Source: Hirundichthys speculiger (lineage: Eukaryota > Chordata > Actinopteri > Beloniformes > Exocoetidae). Taken from it: 64,000 nucleotides of DNA. Location: NCBI GenBank assembly GCA_018398805.1, contig JAGFBZ010001897.1:124001-188000 (forward strand). Reading direction: 5' to 3'. The translations under genes were made by a program, and so were the position numbers. Below the pieces are notes generated by a model, which saw nothing but the letters and a program-made list of their open reading frames with translations, searched no databases and was not told the DNA's origin. Positions 31,806 through 41,650 of this stretch are shown here, piece after piece (the stretch's first letter is position 1; each line of letters starts with the position of its first letter).

Positions 31806-33689
31806 TCTGGCCGTCTTTAAAGTCTCTGATTGTGAGATTTTATGACAGAATGCTGGAAGATCCGGTCAGACAGCCAATGCTGGCCAGCAAACGGTGAGCA
31901 GAAAACCGCTTTTGAATGAATAGGAAAACTCTGTAAATTTATTATTGAAGTATTAATTGGTTCTCTGAAAGGATGTTCCTCACGTTCATAAATTTATGAA
32001 TGAATTAGGTAACAAATATTGTTTGATACATTTTGTATTACGTTTGTGTAATTTTTGGGCCATGCACAATATTTAAATACCAGCTCTGCGAGCTGAAGAA
32101 CGCTAAAATTCAGTGGGAACTGGTCAGGTCGGGGGACCTCAGAGTACTGTGATAAAGGGAGAGTGCACTTGTGGAATCAGTCGGGGACTGATGGAGAGAA
32201 CGGCCGAGGATTGATAGGGAAATCCAGCAGGGAGACTGGTCAGCTGAGAATCCAGTGGGACTGGTTGGGTATGGGACCTGTAAAATCAGTTGGGGACTGA
32301 TTAAGAAGTTTTTGGTTAAGGATACAGTACTGACTGATCAAGGTGGTACTGAAGAGTTATGGAAAATTGAATGTGTGGGTGGCTTTTTCATCCGATTTGA
32401 TAAATTAAACTGGGAGGCTGTAGTGTACGCTACACATAGTGGGTGGAATTCCTGCATCTGTCCCGGATCGTCGGATGAAGTTCTGTCTGGGTTTTTTGGG
32501 TTGGCATAGGAACGGGTATTATTTTCATTAGAGTGATGTGTCAGGTTTGTTGGATTAAAGACCAGAAAAAAGCTGGGTTACCCTCAATGGTTAAGCGCAC
32601 AGAATTTTCTTTTTTCTGTGTAGGAGCTTCTTAATCAAGCCTTTTATTTGGGATATTATTCACAGCTGAATTAATTTTGTGTATAATTTTGCTGCATATG
32701 TTTTATGTTTGTTCGTGTTTGCTGGTCGTTTGTGCCTGTTCTATGTTTGTACATGTAAATTGTTCGTGTGTCACGTCTGTTCAGAATTTGTACCAGGTTT
32801 TCTGGGATTGTCCTGTATATGATTTTCATGATTTTTCCCTCTAGTGTGATAGATAGATAAGTGCTCCTTTGTCCTGCGGTAGTTAAAGGGGGGGTTATGA
32901 AGTTGGAAAATGTTTATTCAATTGTAGCGAGGTGTTTACAGGTGGCTAAAATTGAGAATGATGAAGTACGTAACTCATGAACATAATAATAACTAAGGTT
33001 TTGAAGAAATTTACAGTACTGCATTACTGGAAAAAGAAGAAAATATTTCTCACTCTGATCACCCCCTCCTTTTCTTCGGCCCCCTCCCTTTTTCTAACCA
33101 TGCTGTCTTTCCTCCTGTCCTCTCCTCCCCAAAATCTGATTGACCATGGTCCCTTTTATTTTTAATTTTATTTTTTTTTTTGTGTGTGTATAGGCCTACG
33201 AAGATGAAAATGACAATACTGAATATAACCCACGTTATATTCTGGTTGCTGACAGGGACTGACTGTAAACTGACATGAGGTTCGGAACTGACTATGGGCC
33301 TCTTTACCTGACGAAATGGACAAATAATATGACTATACGTCTTTGGAGCCTGATGGTTCCTCAGGCCAGGATTTGAAACTGGGGTAATATTGAATTGCTT
33401 TAACTTGATATTATAAATAAGATTATAGTATAAATAACATGATATAATGATAAAGTATACCAGAAGGTTGGTGTACTGAGATCAATATGTGGGAGAATTT
33501 CATTATATGAGTGTTTTGATACAACGTTTTATGTTATACATGCTGTTGTCAGAACTAACATTTTTCTCTATAGTTGTGATGAAGTTTCTACTCTGTTTTA
33601 CATGTTTTTGCATGTTAATTCTGTGTTTCTTTCATTCTGTGAGATTAGATGTGATGGGTTTAATGTTATGCAGAGTCTCTCACTCATCT

Positions 33690-33995
33690 TTCAGGCCCTA
33701 GTAAAACATGTGTTGAGGGACTTCCTGAACAGATTCGTGGTTGTGTACTTGGATGACATCATGATCTTTTTCCACTCCCTTGGAGGAGCACGTTTTCCAC
33801 GTACAACTGGTGCTTCAAAGACTATATATGAAGGCAGAGAAGTGTGAATTCCACGCCTCACCCTTCTGTGGTACATTATTCGGGGGGGCAGGTGAAGGTG
33901 GAGCCAGAGAAGATCAAGGCTGTGGCCGGTCCCCACCTCAGTTAAGCAGCTCCAGAGATTCCTGAGGTTTGCCAATTTTTACAGGAAATTTATTA
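33690..33995 (+). pseudogene. Gypsy RT, C-terminal remnant
   Basis: Coding resumes with FQALVKHVLRDFLNRF and the catalytic block VVVYLDDIMIF. After a frameshift at about 33780 comes EEHVFHVQLVLQRLYMKAEK and CEFHAS. The following residues match the RT/RNase H connection, up to FYRKFI-like codons where the 405-bp element is inserted. The first RT half with the other catalytic aspartate is missing. Confidence 0.8.
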
Positions 33996-34001
33996 AAAAC
34001 T

Positions 34002-34406
34002 GTTGTGATAGTGAGGAGAAAGGAGGACCCAAACGCAGGAGTATCCAGCAAACGTGATTCCTTTAGAAAACAAAGGCAAAAATCCAAACTTAACCTTTAC
34101 TCCAGAAACAGGGTGAACGGGACAGCGAGGCTGGAATGTGAAAAGGAGAAGGGCAGAGACATCCAGGGAGGTGAGCAGACGGACCAGCACCAGAAAGGTG
34201 AAAGACCAGACTTGAATACACAGAAGGGATAAATGAGGGGCAGGTGCACACAATCAGGACAACACAGGGAAGGAAGCAAAGCAGAACACAATGAAGACAA
34301 GACAGAACTTCAAAGTAACACAGTAAACAAAAGACTCAGGACAGGGGAGACGAGATAAGACTCTCACTAAAACCAAAAACACACCATGCCCAACCTACAC
34401 AATAAC
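34002..34406. mobile_element. 405-bp non-autonomous element with 8-bp duplication
   Basis: TAAAAACT occurs on both sides (33994-34001, 34407-34414), and the gypsy reading resumes at the right copy ([14 protein letters not shown]). The ends GTTGTGATAG and, inward from the right, GTTATTGTGTAG are weakly inverted. The 8-bp duplication suggests hAT-type insertion. The body begins with a GAGGACCCAAACGCAGGAGT-type sequence seen in many fish repeats and has no coding. Confidence 0.7.
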
Positions 34407-34856
34407 TAAAAACTACAATATCATTGCAGCACCATTAACCAGACTTACCTCTTCCAAGGTGGTCTTTCGCACATCCCCGCAGCCCAAGGCAGCCTTCCAG
34501 CACCTGAAGGAGCTGTGTACCTCTGCTCTCGTTTCTCTCAGCCGGACCCCGACCTACAGTTTATTCTGGAAATGGATGCTTCGGACACTGCGGTGGGGGC
34601 GGTCCTGTCCCAACGTGAGAGATCCACACATAAATTACATCCCTGTGCCTTTTTCTCACACAGATTCTCCCCGGCAGAGAGGAACTATGATGTGAGTAAT
34701 TGGGAACTGCTGGCGGTGAAGATGGTGCTGGAGGAGTGGAGGCACAGGCTCAAGGGGGCAGAACTACCATTCCAGGTATGGTCAGATCACAAGAATCTGG
34801 CATACATCTGAACTGCTAAACGGTTGAACTCCCGCCAGGCCTGGTGGGTGTTATCC

Positions 34857-36039
34857 TTTTTTTTTGTAATGAACTTTTTATTGAAGTTAAACAAACAAAT
34901 AATGCAGACAGGGAGAGATCCATTCATTCAAACAGAGAGCCAACAAGGCCAGAAAATTACTCCCTAAGTTATTTTCTTTTTTCTTTTTTTTTTTCAGAAA
35001 AACAAGAACAAACAAATAAAACAAAACAAACAAACACAAACGCAGCCTGGAGAAAAGTTTAATCTCCAGGGTGGCGGGGAAGTGCAGCATGTATTCGACT
35101 CCTCTGTTCTTCAGATCGGTTTTAACTTGTTTGAAGGACGCCCTCCGCTCCATGGTCTGCTTAGAGTAGTCAGGAAAAAACATGATCCTGGCTCCTTGCC
35201 ACATGATCTGACCTTTTTCCCTGGCTGCTCATAGTATCTCCTCTTTCACTTGGTAGCGGAGCATGTTGACAATCACAGGCCGCGGTCTGTCCCCCTCCCT
35301 GTGCTCTCGTCTCGGCGGGGCAGTGGGAACTCGATGAGCGCGCTGTATCTCCAGTGTCGGGAACCGATGCTCCAGCATGACTGGGATCTCCTGTTGTAAA
35401 AACTTAATCATGTCATTCCCTTCTTTTAGCTCCGGTATGCCTAGGCGTCGTCCTCTATTATCCAAATCCTCAACACGCTCCTGAAGTTGTTGTATTTCTC
35501 CCGGAAAGTTTTGGCGTGCCGCTCGGATGTGTCAGCGGCTGCTTTCCAGTGCGGCGACCCGTTCTTCCGCCTCGTCCATGCGGGAGCTTACCGTGCTAAT
35601 CTTCCCTTCAATGTCCTCCACCGTAGTCTTGATTTCCTTTGTGTCCTTCTCGATGTTTTGTGTGGACATACGGATTGCTCTTATCTCTGTGGCGAGAAAG
35701 CTCAGTGAGGGCTTCTCAGCAGCTGCACTTGGCATAGCGGTTGCACCTGACGCAGCAGGCGTGTCGTCTGAAGCCCTGCTAACGTAGTCATCCATTTTCT
35801 TGCTAGCTTTTGATGGCCATGCTAGCGGAGAGTCCTTGAGGCGCTGAAGCATCCGGAGTTCTCGGTTAGACATTTGTATTTTGCGCTCGAAAAGAAGAAA
35901 ATATATTCCCATTGCTGAGACACAATATTTCGTATAGAGTAATGGGAATAATTATCGATAGTATTGATTTTTTGTGTCGGGTCTTACAGAGCAACTCTCT
36001 ACGCCGCCATCTCCGTCAAGCTCCCACAGTCATCCTCGG
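34857..36039 (-). mobile_element. ORF1-only L1 (HAL1-like) retrotransposon
   Basis: On the - strand: 5' leader from about 36039 (GGAGATGGCGGCGTAG, a YY1-like start as in other L1s), ORF1, a short 3' UTR with CAATAAAAAG, and a poly-A tail seen as T at 34857-34865. The duplication GTGTTATCC (extending to 12 bp with the T run) flanks it (from 34848 and from 36040). ORF2 (endonuclease and RT) is wholly absent although both the 5' leader and the poly-A end are present, so this is an internally deleted element that retrotransposed as such. Confidence 0.85.
35061..35912 (-). pseudogene. L1 ORF1p (coiled coil plus RRM), two stops
   Basis: One frame runs from 35912 through three segments separated by two TGA codons (near 35530 and 35228). 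The N-terminal part ends in a coiled coil (RMSTQNIEKDTKEIKTTVED, then SSRMDEAEERVAALESS). The RRM follows (NRGRRLGIPELKEG, FPTLEIQRAHRVP, RPRPVIVNML), then the C-terminal domain (IMFFPDYSKQTMERRASFKQ, VEYMLHFPATLEIK). The end of the domain is lost at the junction with the 3' UTR. Both stops could be CGA-to-TGA CpG decay. ORF1p is the RNA-binding chaperone of L1. Confidence 0.85.
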
Positions 36040-36189
36040 GTGTTATCCTTTGATAGATTTAACTTCATCACCTATCACCCAGAAGCCAAGAACGTCAAAC
36101 CTGATGCCCTTTCCAGACAATTCTATTCCAGAGTGTCCCTCGAGTCAGGATACCATCTTGCCTCCCTGAATGAGAGAAGCTCTGCCTGA

Positions 36190-36811
36190 TCAGCTGGATC
36201 CTGGGAACGGACCCCGGAGCAGACGCTTTGTTCCAGAATCGGTGAGGTCCCACAATCTCCAATGGGGGCACGCATCTCACATTGCCTGCCACCCTGGAGC
36301 AACCAGAATGCTGAAGCTCCTCCAAAATCACTTTTGGTGGTCCACTTCATGGCTTCATGGTATACCCCTGAGCATTGTTTCCGACCGAGGGCCCCAGTTC
36401 ACATCTTAGGTTTGGAAAGCTTTCTGCACTGCTCTGAGCAGTTAGTTTGCTGTTAGTTTGTCCTCTGGTTTTCACCCTCAGTCAAATGGGCAGGCAGAGC
36501 AGGCTAACCAGGGCCTCGAAGTGGCGTTGCCATGTGTGACGGCCCAAAATCCTGCGTCGTGGAGTGCGCACCTGCCCTGGGTCGAATACGCACATAACTC
36601 TTTGACCAGTGCAGCCACGGGTATGACTACCTTCGAGTGTTCCCTGGGATATCTCCCATTATTATTTTCTCTGCAGGGAGAGGAGATTGCAGTGCCCTCT
36701 GTTGGGCATCATTTCCACCATTGTCAGAGGCTCTGGAAGAGTGCCCGCTCCGCTCTGCTCCGTTCCACTAAAAGGAACCAGTGTCTAGGGGACCGACACC
36801 GCACCCCAGCA
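36190..36811 (+). pseudogene. Gypsy integrase, deleted
   Basis: The zinc-finger part is seen as ASHIACHPGATRMLKLLQNH and FWW. It jumps to WLHGIPLSIVSDRGPQFTS, which carries the second catalytic aspartate, so roughly the first half of the core is deleted. [19 protein letters not shown] (third catalytic residue) and [18 protein letters not shown] follow. The frame ends right at the 3' LTR with no polypurine tract, so the pol end is deleted too. Confidence 0.8.
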
Positions 36812-37322
36812 CTGTCATAGTTTGGTAGGCCAGTATTTGTTTTCAGGGGCGGGTCCTGGCAGCAGTGACTGGACGCACCTGCAACTTGTCTACAATCAAC
36901 CCACCTGCTGAAATAGTCGGGCTTTCCACCCACTCATTGGCAAATCATTTCAGTTCATCCTGCCGTAACTCGCTTAGAGTGGATCTAGGCCTTTTAAACC
37001 TCTGACTTCCCTGTGGTTTAATAAACATGTTTTATGACTACCTGTTTCTACGCACCCAGGATCATCCTCTGCTCCAATCTATCACTGCCTCACCAGACCA
37101 GCCCTCCAGCAGACCCACACCTCCTGTGCTGTTTCCCCACCGAACTCCACCAACCCTCCCTTGCCTGTATGGTCTGGACCCCGCTGCTTCCCTCGGTTGC
37201 CTTCCCCATCACCACCTGGTGTTTCACTCCCCCTGGCCATACTCTTTAAGCCCACAGACTTTAAATAAAGACTGTCTCTCACCTTCGGAGTTTGTATTCT
37301 GGTCCTCAGTTCCATTATCACA
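36812..37322 (+). repeat. Gypsy 3' LTR
   Basis: It starts TGTCATAGTTTGGTAGGC and ends CCATTATCACA, followed by GAAAT, which matches the 5 bp before the 5' LTR. Confidence 0.95.
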
Positions 37323-37602
37323 GAAATATAAACAAATAGAAATCCTTCTATTGTCATTATACAGGAGTAAAATGAGACTAAAAAAGTAACTATGGTTATA
37401 GCTGAAGAAGAAAGGTAAAGATGGGAAGAGGAAAGGGGTGAGGAAACTGCTCAGGGGATCATGTTGGTGTCCCCCTGCAGCATAAGCCTATTGCAGCATA
37501 ACTATGACAAGGCTATGTTTAAGACGAGCCTGCTCTAATCTTGGTTTCGGCCATTCCTATAACTGTAGCTATGACTATGGGCCCTAACACACTATTGTTT
37601 AG

Positions 37603-38960
37603 ACCAGTGGTCCCCAATCCCTGGGGCGCGGGGGTTGGTGATATTTAGTTTTGCTTAATTAGAGATAAATTTGATGTTGCCTTGGATGAAGTAGGACAGG
37701 TACATAAAACTGTTTGGTTCCATTAATAAAATTGTGATGGCTCTTAGAAGCAAGACTTATACCAGAATGCCATATTTATACATACATACGTGGCAGGTCA
37801 TCCCCCTCCCTTCCGCTATATGGCACTGGCAGCAGTCGGCACATGGTTTCAACACATGTTTTACTACCTTCCATTTCCGCTTCCTCCCCATCCGTGGCAG
37901 TGGTGCAATGGTCTGGTGTGGCTGTGTGGGTCCTTTTGATTGCCTCACAAAGGGTGGCGGGCAGCTTGTAACGTGGTCGATTTTGCTCCCCCTCCTTCCA
38001 AAGCTTCTTCCCACGGCTTTGGCGCAACACTGGTCTTGCAGCTTGCTGCGCTTTTAGACGCTCCGGGGTGTGTCCGTCTGCTTTCTTCCATTGTGGTGGT
38101 GAAGCATACCGTGGTCCAGCAATGCCAAGGCTGCTGTCACTTTGAGTCCAGCTGCCACGTCTGCAGAACACTGCTGCTTTGGTTCACTCATTTTACGAGT
38201 TTTATTGTTTTGTGGGTTCAGTTCGCCTGCGCTGCTCTTGGTGCGTCACCGCTGCGCATTCCAGCGCAGCTGATAATACAGCACGCAGCCCACCAATTTA
38301 ATTGTTTTAATTTTATTTCTTATTTTGTGGTTATTTTCTTCTGCATTAAGTTTTCTGTATTTTCCTTTTTGTTGTCTTTTTAGGTACATTCTTGTAATTC
38401 ATATTTATTTAGTTTAGGTTATTTGATTTTCCATAGTCTTGATTAATTGTTTTGTTTAGTTATTTTGTAATTATATTGTCTGACACTCTTCTGTTTTTAA
38501 CATTTGTTTATTATGGACAGGTGCTGGAGGCTTCATCAGCAGTTTCTTTCTTGGTGGTGGTTCCTTTTTTTCACATTTCCTTTTGCAGTGTGAGTGCAGT
38601 GCCACGGGATATTGTTTGGACCATCCTTTTTGTTTGATTTGCCTCTCTGCTGTCTGGTAAGCCAGAGTCCTGTTCCCTCCTCCTCTCAAGCCCTCTTCAT
38701 TGGTGCCCCTGGCCAGTGTTTTTAAGTGTTTTAATAGCTATTAATAATAAAGTATTGGATTAATACATGTTTCTTGTCTTCTGGGCTTTGTTTGAACCTG
38801 TGTGACCTTGATGTAGTTACGAATTTCCTGAGGGCTAAATGTCCCCAGGTGACATTGTTGCAACTATTCTCCATAAACCCATGCGCCCTCCCGTCACACA
38901 TTTATACATGCATAATATGCATAGTTCTCCCAGTCATTTATTAATTCCACAAATTTGCAA
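37603..38960. other. Unassigned stretch with a hAT-like end and an LTR-like polyA region
   Basis: CAGTGGTCCCCAATCCCTGG at 37604 matches the common hAT terminal form (CAGTGGTtCCCAA). What follows has no recognised coding sequence. Further on, T-rich sequence with an AATAAAG at about 38746, followed by TTCTTGTCTTCTGGGC, looks like an R-U5 region, but no partner repeat is visible. No function is assigned. Confidence 0.3.
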
Positions 38961-39004
38961 GTGCTGCATTCCATACCGTACCGTACCGTACCGTCTTCTT
39001 CCGC

Positions 39005-40870
39005 TTATCCAAGGTCGGGTCGCGGGGGCATCAGCCGGAGTAAGGAAGCCCAGACCCCCCTCTCCCCGGCCACTTCCTCCAGTTCCTCTGGGGGGATCCC
39101 AAGGCGTTCCCAGGCCAGCCGAGAGACATAGTCCCTCCAGCGTGTCCTGGGTCTTCCCCGGGGTCTCCTCCCAGTGGGCCGTGCCCGGAACACCTCACCA
39201 GGGAGGCACCCAGGAGGCATCCTAACCAGATGCCCGAGCCACCTCATCTGGCTCCTCTCGATGCGGAGGAGCAGCGGTTCTACTCTGAGCCCTTCCCGGA
39301 TGACCGAGCTTCTCACCCTATCTCTAAGGGAGAGCTCGGCCACCCTGCGAAGGAAGCTCATTTCAGCCGCTTGTATCCGCGATCTTGTTCTTTCGGTCAC
39401 TACCCAAAGCTCATGACCATAGGTGAAGGTGGGAACGTAGATCGACCAGTAAATCGAGAGCTTCGCCTTCCGACTCAGCTCTCTCTTCACCACAACAGAC
39501 CGGCGCAGCACCCGCATCACTGCAGATGCCGCACCGATCCGTCTGTCGATCTCCCGCTCCATCCTTCCCTCACTCGTGAACAAGATCCCGAGATACTTAA
39601 ACTCCTCCACTTGGGGAAGGACCTCATCCCCAACCCGGAGAGGGCACTCCACCCTTTTCCGGCTGAGGACCATGGTCTCGGATTTGGAGGTGCTGATTCT
39701 CATCCCAGCCGCTTCACAACCGGCTGCGAATCGCTCCAGCGAGAGCTGTAGATCACGGCTCGATGAAGCCAACAGAACCACATCATCTGCAAATAGCAGA
39801 GACCCAATCCTGAGGCCACCGAACCGGATCCCCTCGACACCTCGACTGCGCCTAGAAATTCTGTCCATAAAAGTAATGAACAGAATCGGTGACAAAGGGC
39901 AGCCTTGGCGGAGTCCAACCCTCACTGGAAACAAATCCGACTTACTGCCGGCAATGCGGACCAAACTCTGGCACCGGTCGTACAGGGACCGGACAGCCCG
40001 TATAAGGGAGTCCGGCACCCCATACTCCCGAAGCACCCCCCACAGGAATCCCCGGGGAACACGGTCGAACGCCTTCTCCAAGTCCACAAAACACATGTAG
40101 ACTGGTTGGGCGAACTCCCATGCCCCCTCCAAGACCCTGAAGAGGGTGTAGAGCTGGTCCACCGTTCCGCGGCCGGGACGAAAACCACACTGCTCCTCCT
40201 CAATCCGAGATTCGACTATCCGACGGACCCTCCTCTCCAGGACCCCTGAATAGATCTTCCCAGGGAGGCTGAGGAGTGTGATCCCCCTGTAGTTGGAACA
40301 CACCCTCCGGTCCCCCTTTTTAAAGAGGGGGACCACCACCCCAGTCTGCCAATCCAGCGGTACTGTCCCCGACGTCCACGCGATGCTGCAGAGGCGTGTC
40401 AACCAAGACAGCCCCTCAGCATCCAGGGCCTTGAGGAACTCCGGGCGGATCTCATCCACACCCGGGGCCCTGCCACCGAGGAGCTTTTTAACCACCTCGG
40501 CAACCTCAGCCCCAGAGATAGGAGAGTCCACCCCTGAGTCCCCAGACTCTGCTTCCTCATTGGAAGACGTGTTGGCGGGATTGAGGAGGTCTTCGAAGTA
40601 TTCCCTCCCCCGATCCACAACGTCCCGAGTCGAGGTCAACAGCTCCCCATCCCCACTGTATACAGTGTTGATGGAGCACTGCTTCCCCCTCCTGAGACGC
40701 CGGATGGTGGACCAGAATCTCTTCGAAGCCGTTCGGAAGTCGTTCTCCATGGCCTCTCCAAACTCCTCCCATGTCCGAGTTTTTGCCTCAGCACCGCCAA
40801 AGCCGCGTCCCGCGTCCCCCCAAAAAGGGTGGGTACTCTGAACTGCTATTTGGTGCGTAAGCACAAACAA
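39005..40870 (-). CDS. Rex3 reverse transcriptase, uninterrupted frame
   Basis: The 621-residue frame from 40870 contains SNYRGITLLSLPGKIYSGVL (about residue 193), the catalytic VDLEKAFDRV (about 263), GLRQGCPLSPILF (about 320) and the catalytic FADDVVLL (about 361). The C-terminal LGHLVRMPP and GRRPRGRPRTRWRDY run to the stop near the tail. All RT catalytic residues are present with no stop, which is unusual in this window. The protein lacks the endonuclease second half and an authentic upstream start. The natural polyprotein would be about 1000 residues, so activity is unlikely. The GC-rich + strand frames here are shadows. Confidence 0.85.
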   Translation of the reverse strand: MFVLTHQIAVQSTHPFWGDAGRGFGGAEAKTRTWEEFGEAMENDFRTASKRFWSTIRRLRRGKQCSINTVYSGDGELLTSTRDVVDRGREYFEDLLNPANTSSNEEAESGDSGVDSPISGAEVAEVVKKLLGGRAPGVDEIRPEFLKALDAEGLSWLTRLCSIAWTSGTVPLDWQTGVVVPLFKKGDRRVCSNYRGITLLSLPGKIYSGVLERRVRRIVESRIEEEQCGFRPGRGTVDQLYTLFRVLEGAWEFAQPVYMCFVDLEKAFDRVPRGFLWGVLREYGVPDSLIRAVRSLYDRCQSLVRIAGSKSDLFPVRVGLRQGCPLSPILFITFMDRISRRSRGVEGIRFGGLRIGSLLFADDVVLLASSSRDLQLSLERFAAGCEAAGMRISTSKSETMVLSRKRVECPLRVGDEVLPQVEEFKYLGILFTSEGRMEREIDRRIGAASAVMRVLRRSVVVKRELSRKAKLSIYWSIYVPTFTYGHELWVVTERTRSRIQAAEMSFLRRVAELSLRDRVRSSVIREGLRVEPLLLRIERSQMRWLGHLVRMPPGCLPGEVFRARPTGRRPRGRPRTRWRDYVSRLAWERLGIPPEELEEVAGERGVWASLLRLMPPRPDLG

Positions 40871-41576
40871 CAGTCAGGACCCGTCCCCCCACCCGGAGGC
40901 GGAGAGAGGCTACCCTCTCGTCCACCGGAGTAAACCCCAATGTACAGGCGCCAAGTCGGGGGGCAATAAGTATGCCCACACCAGCTCGGCGCCTCTCACC
41001 CGGAGCAACTCCAGAGTGGAAAAGCGTCCAACCCCTCTCGAGGATACTGGTTCCAGAGCCCAAGCCGTGTGTTGAGGTGAGTCCAACTATATCTAGCTGG
41101 AACCGCTCGACCTCACACACCAGATCAGGCTCCTTCCCCGCCAGAGAGGTGACATTCCACGTCCCTAGAGCTAGCTTCTGCAGCCGAGGATCGGACCGCC
41201 AGGGTCCCCGCATCCGGCCACCGCCCAGCTCACTGCGCACCCGACCTCTATGGCCCCTCCTGCAGGTGGTGAGTCCACTGGAGTGGGGGCCCATGTTTCC
41301 CTTTCGGGCTGAGCCCGACCGGGCCCCATGGGCAAAGGCCCGGCCACCAGGCGCTCGTCTCAGAGCCCCACCTCCAGGCCTGGCTCCAGAGGGGGGCCCT
41401 GGTGACCCGCGTCCGGGCAAGGGAAATCTTGGGCCTCGGTTCTTCTCCATCACAAAGGTCTTTATGAGCCACACTTTGTCTGGTCCCTCACCTAGAGACC
41501 TGTTTGCCATGGGTGACCCTTCCAGGGGCATAAAGCCCACCGACAACATAGCTCCTAAGATCACTGGGACACGCAA
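40788..41576 (-). pseudogene. Rex3 endonuclease N-terminal part, deleted and out of frame
   Basis: The frame from 41576 contains a basic, glycine-rich leader and then the endonuclease start LALGTWNVTSLAGKEPDL, VERFQLDIVGLTSTHG and RAGVGILIAPRLGACTLGF. It reaches VCAYAPNSSSEYPPF and then runs into a deletion. The LLGDFNAH, IDFVIVS and S-D-H blocks expected next are absent, and the RT frame begins in a different phase. The catalytic E of the LTE/T-H-G position appears altered (LTSTHG). Confidence 0.75.
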
Positions 41577-41650
41577 ACCCCTCCACCACGATAAGGTGGT
41601 GACTCATGGAGGAGTCACAGAATGCAGAGTGCTGCATTCCCAATACCAAT

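Larger units (their letters stand above)
31308..33660 (+). mobile_element. Endogenous-retrovirus-like LTR plus leader inside gypsy pol
   Basis: The TG at 31308 directly follows the gypsy EREAIV codons. The LTR runs to about 31786 and is followed by a primer-binding site matching tRNA-Trp. The rest (31806-33660) is leader-like, with no gag or pol recognised. A pyrimidine tract and TATAG acceptor-like site near 33190, followed by an ATG at about 33206 opening a short hydrophobic frame, could be an env splice acceptor and signal peptide, but the frame stops within about 25 codons. No matching 3' LTR was found. The gypsy RT core that should lie here is deleted. It is an old, broken copy. Confidence 0.6.
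34430..36180 (+). pseudogene. Gypsy RNase H region, split by an L1
   Basis: [20 protein letters not shown], then [16 protein letters not shown] (RNase H catalytic D), [19 protein letters not shown] and [10 protein letters not shown] are readable at 34440-34811. The frame then meets a stop, RLNSRQAWW follows, and the L1 interrupts. After it, FDRFNFITYHPEAKNVKPDA and LSR continue at about 36050-36115, the usual link to integrase. Confidence 0.8.
29139..37322 (+). mobile_element. Ty3/gypsy LTR retrotransposon with nested insertions
   Basis: Two LTRs of 507 and 511 bp in direct orientation bracket gag, protease, RT, RNase H and integrase fragments. A perfect 5-bp duplication GAAAT flanks the whole (29134-29138 and 37323-37327). 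Insertions within are an ERV-like LTR with leader (31308 to about 33660), a 405-bp element (34002-34406) and an L1 (about 34860-36039). Deletions remove the RT core, part of integrase and the end of pol. LTRs are visibly diverged, so insertion is not recent. Confidence 0.9.
28461..37560 (+). repeat. AATTCAATTC-type teleost repeat, copy split by a gypsy element
   Basis: The 5' part is 28461-29138 and the 3' part is 37323 to about 37560 (GTGTCCCCCTGCAGCATAAG and CAGCATAACTATGACAAGGC, typical of the 3' half of this repeat type). Between them the 8.2-kb Ty3/gypsy element is flanked by the GAAAT duplication. Minor poly-A and poly-G runs occur near 29070-29090. Confidence 0.65.
38973..41638 (-). 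mobile_element. Rex3 (RTE-clade) retrotransposon
   Basis: A perfect 12-bp duplication GTGCTGCATTCC flanks the element (38961-38972, 41639-41650). The - strand 3' end is a short (TACGG)n tail directly after the coding region, a form typical of RTE elements. CGGTGACAAAGGGCAGCC at about 39887 and ACCACCACCCCAGTCTGCC at about 40333 match the sequences I recall as standard Rex3 landmarks. It carries an intact 621-codon RT frame, but part of the endonuclease is deleted. Confidence 0.9.

Noticed and set aside
37734..38383. Overlapping open frames at 37.7-38.4 kb as a possible host gene
   Set aside because: No domain, splice pattern or consistent frame could be supported on either strand, so the region is left unassigned.
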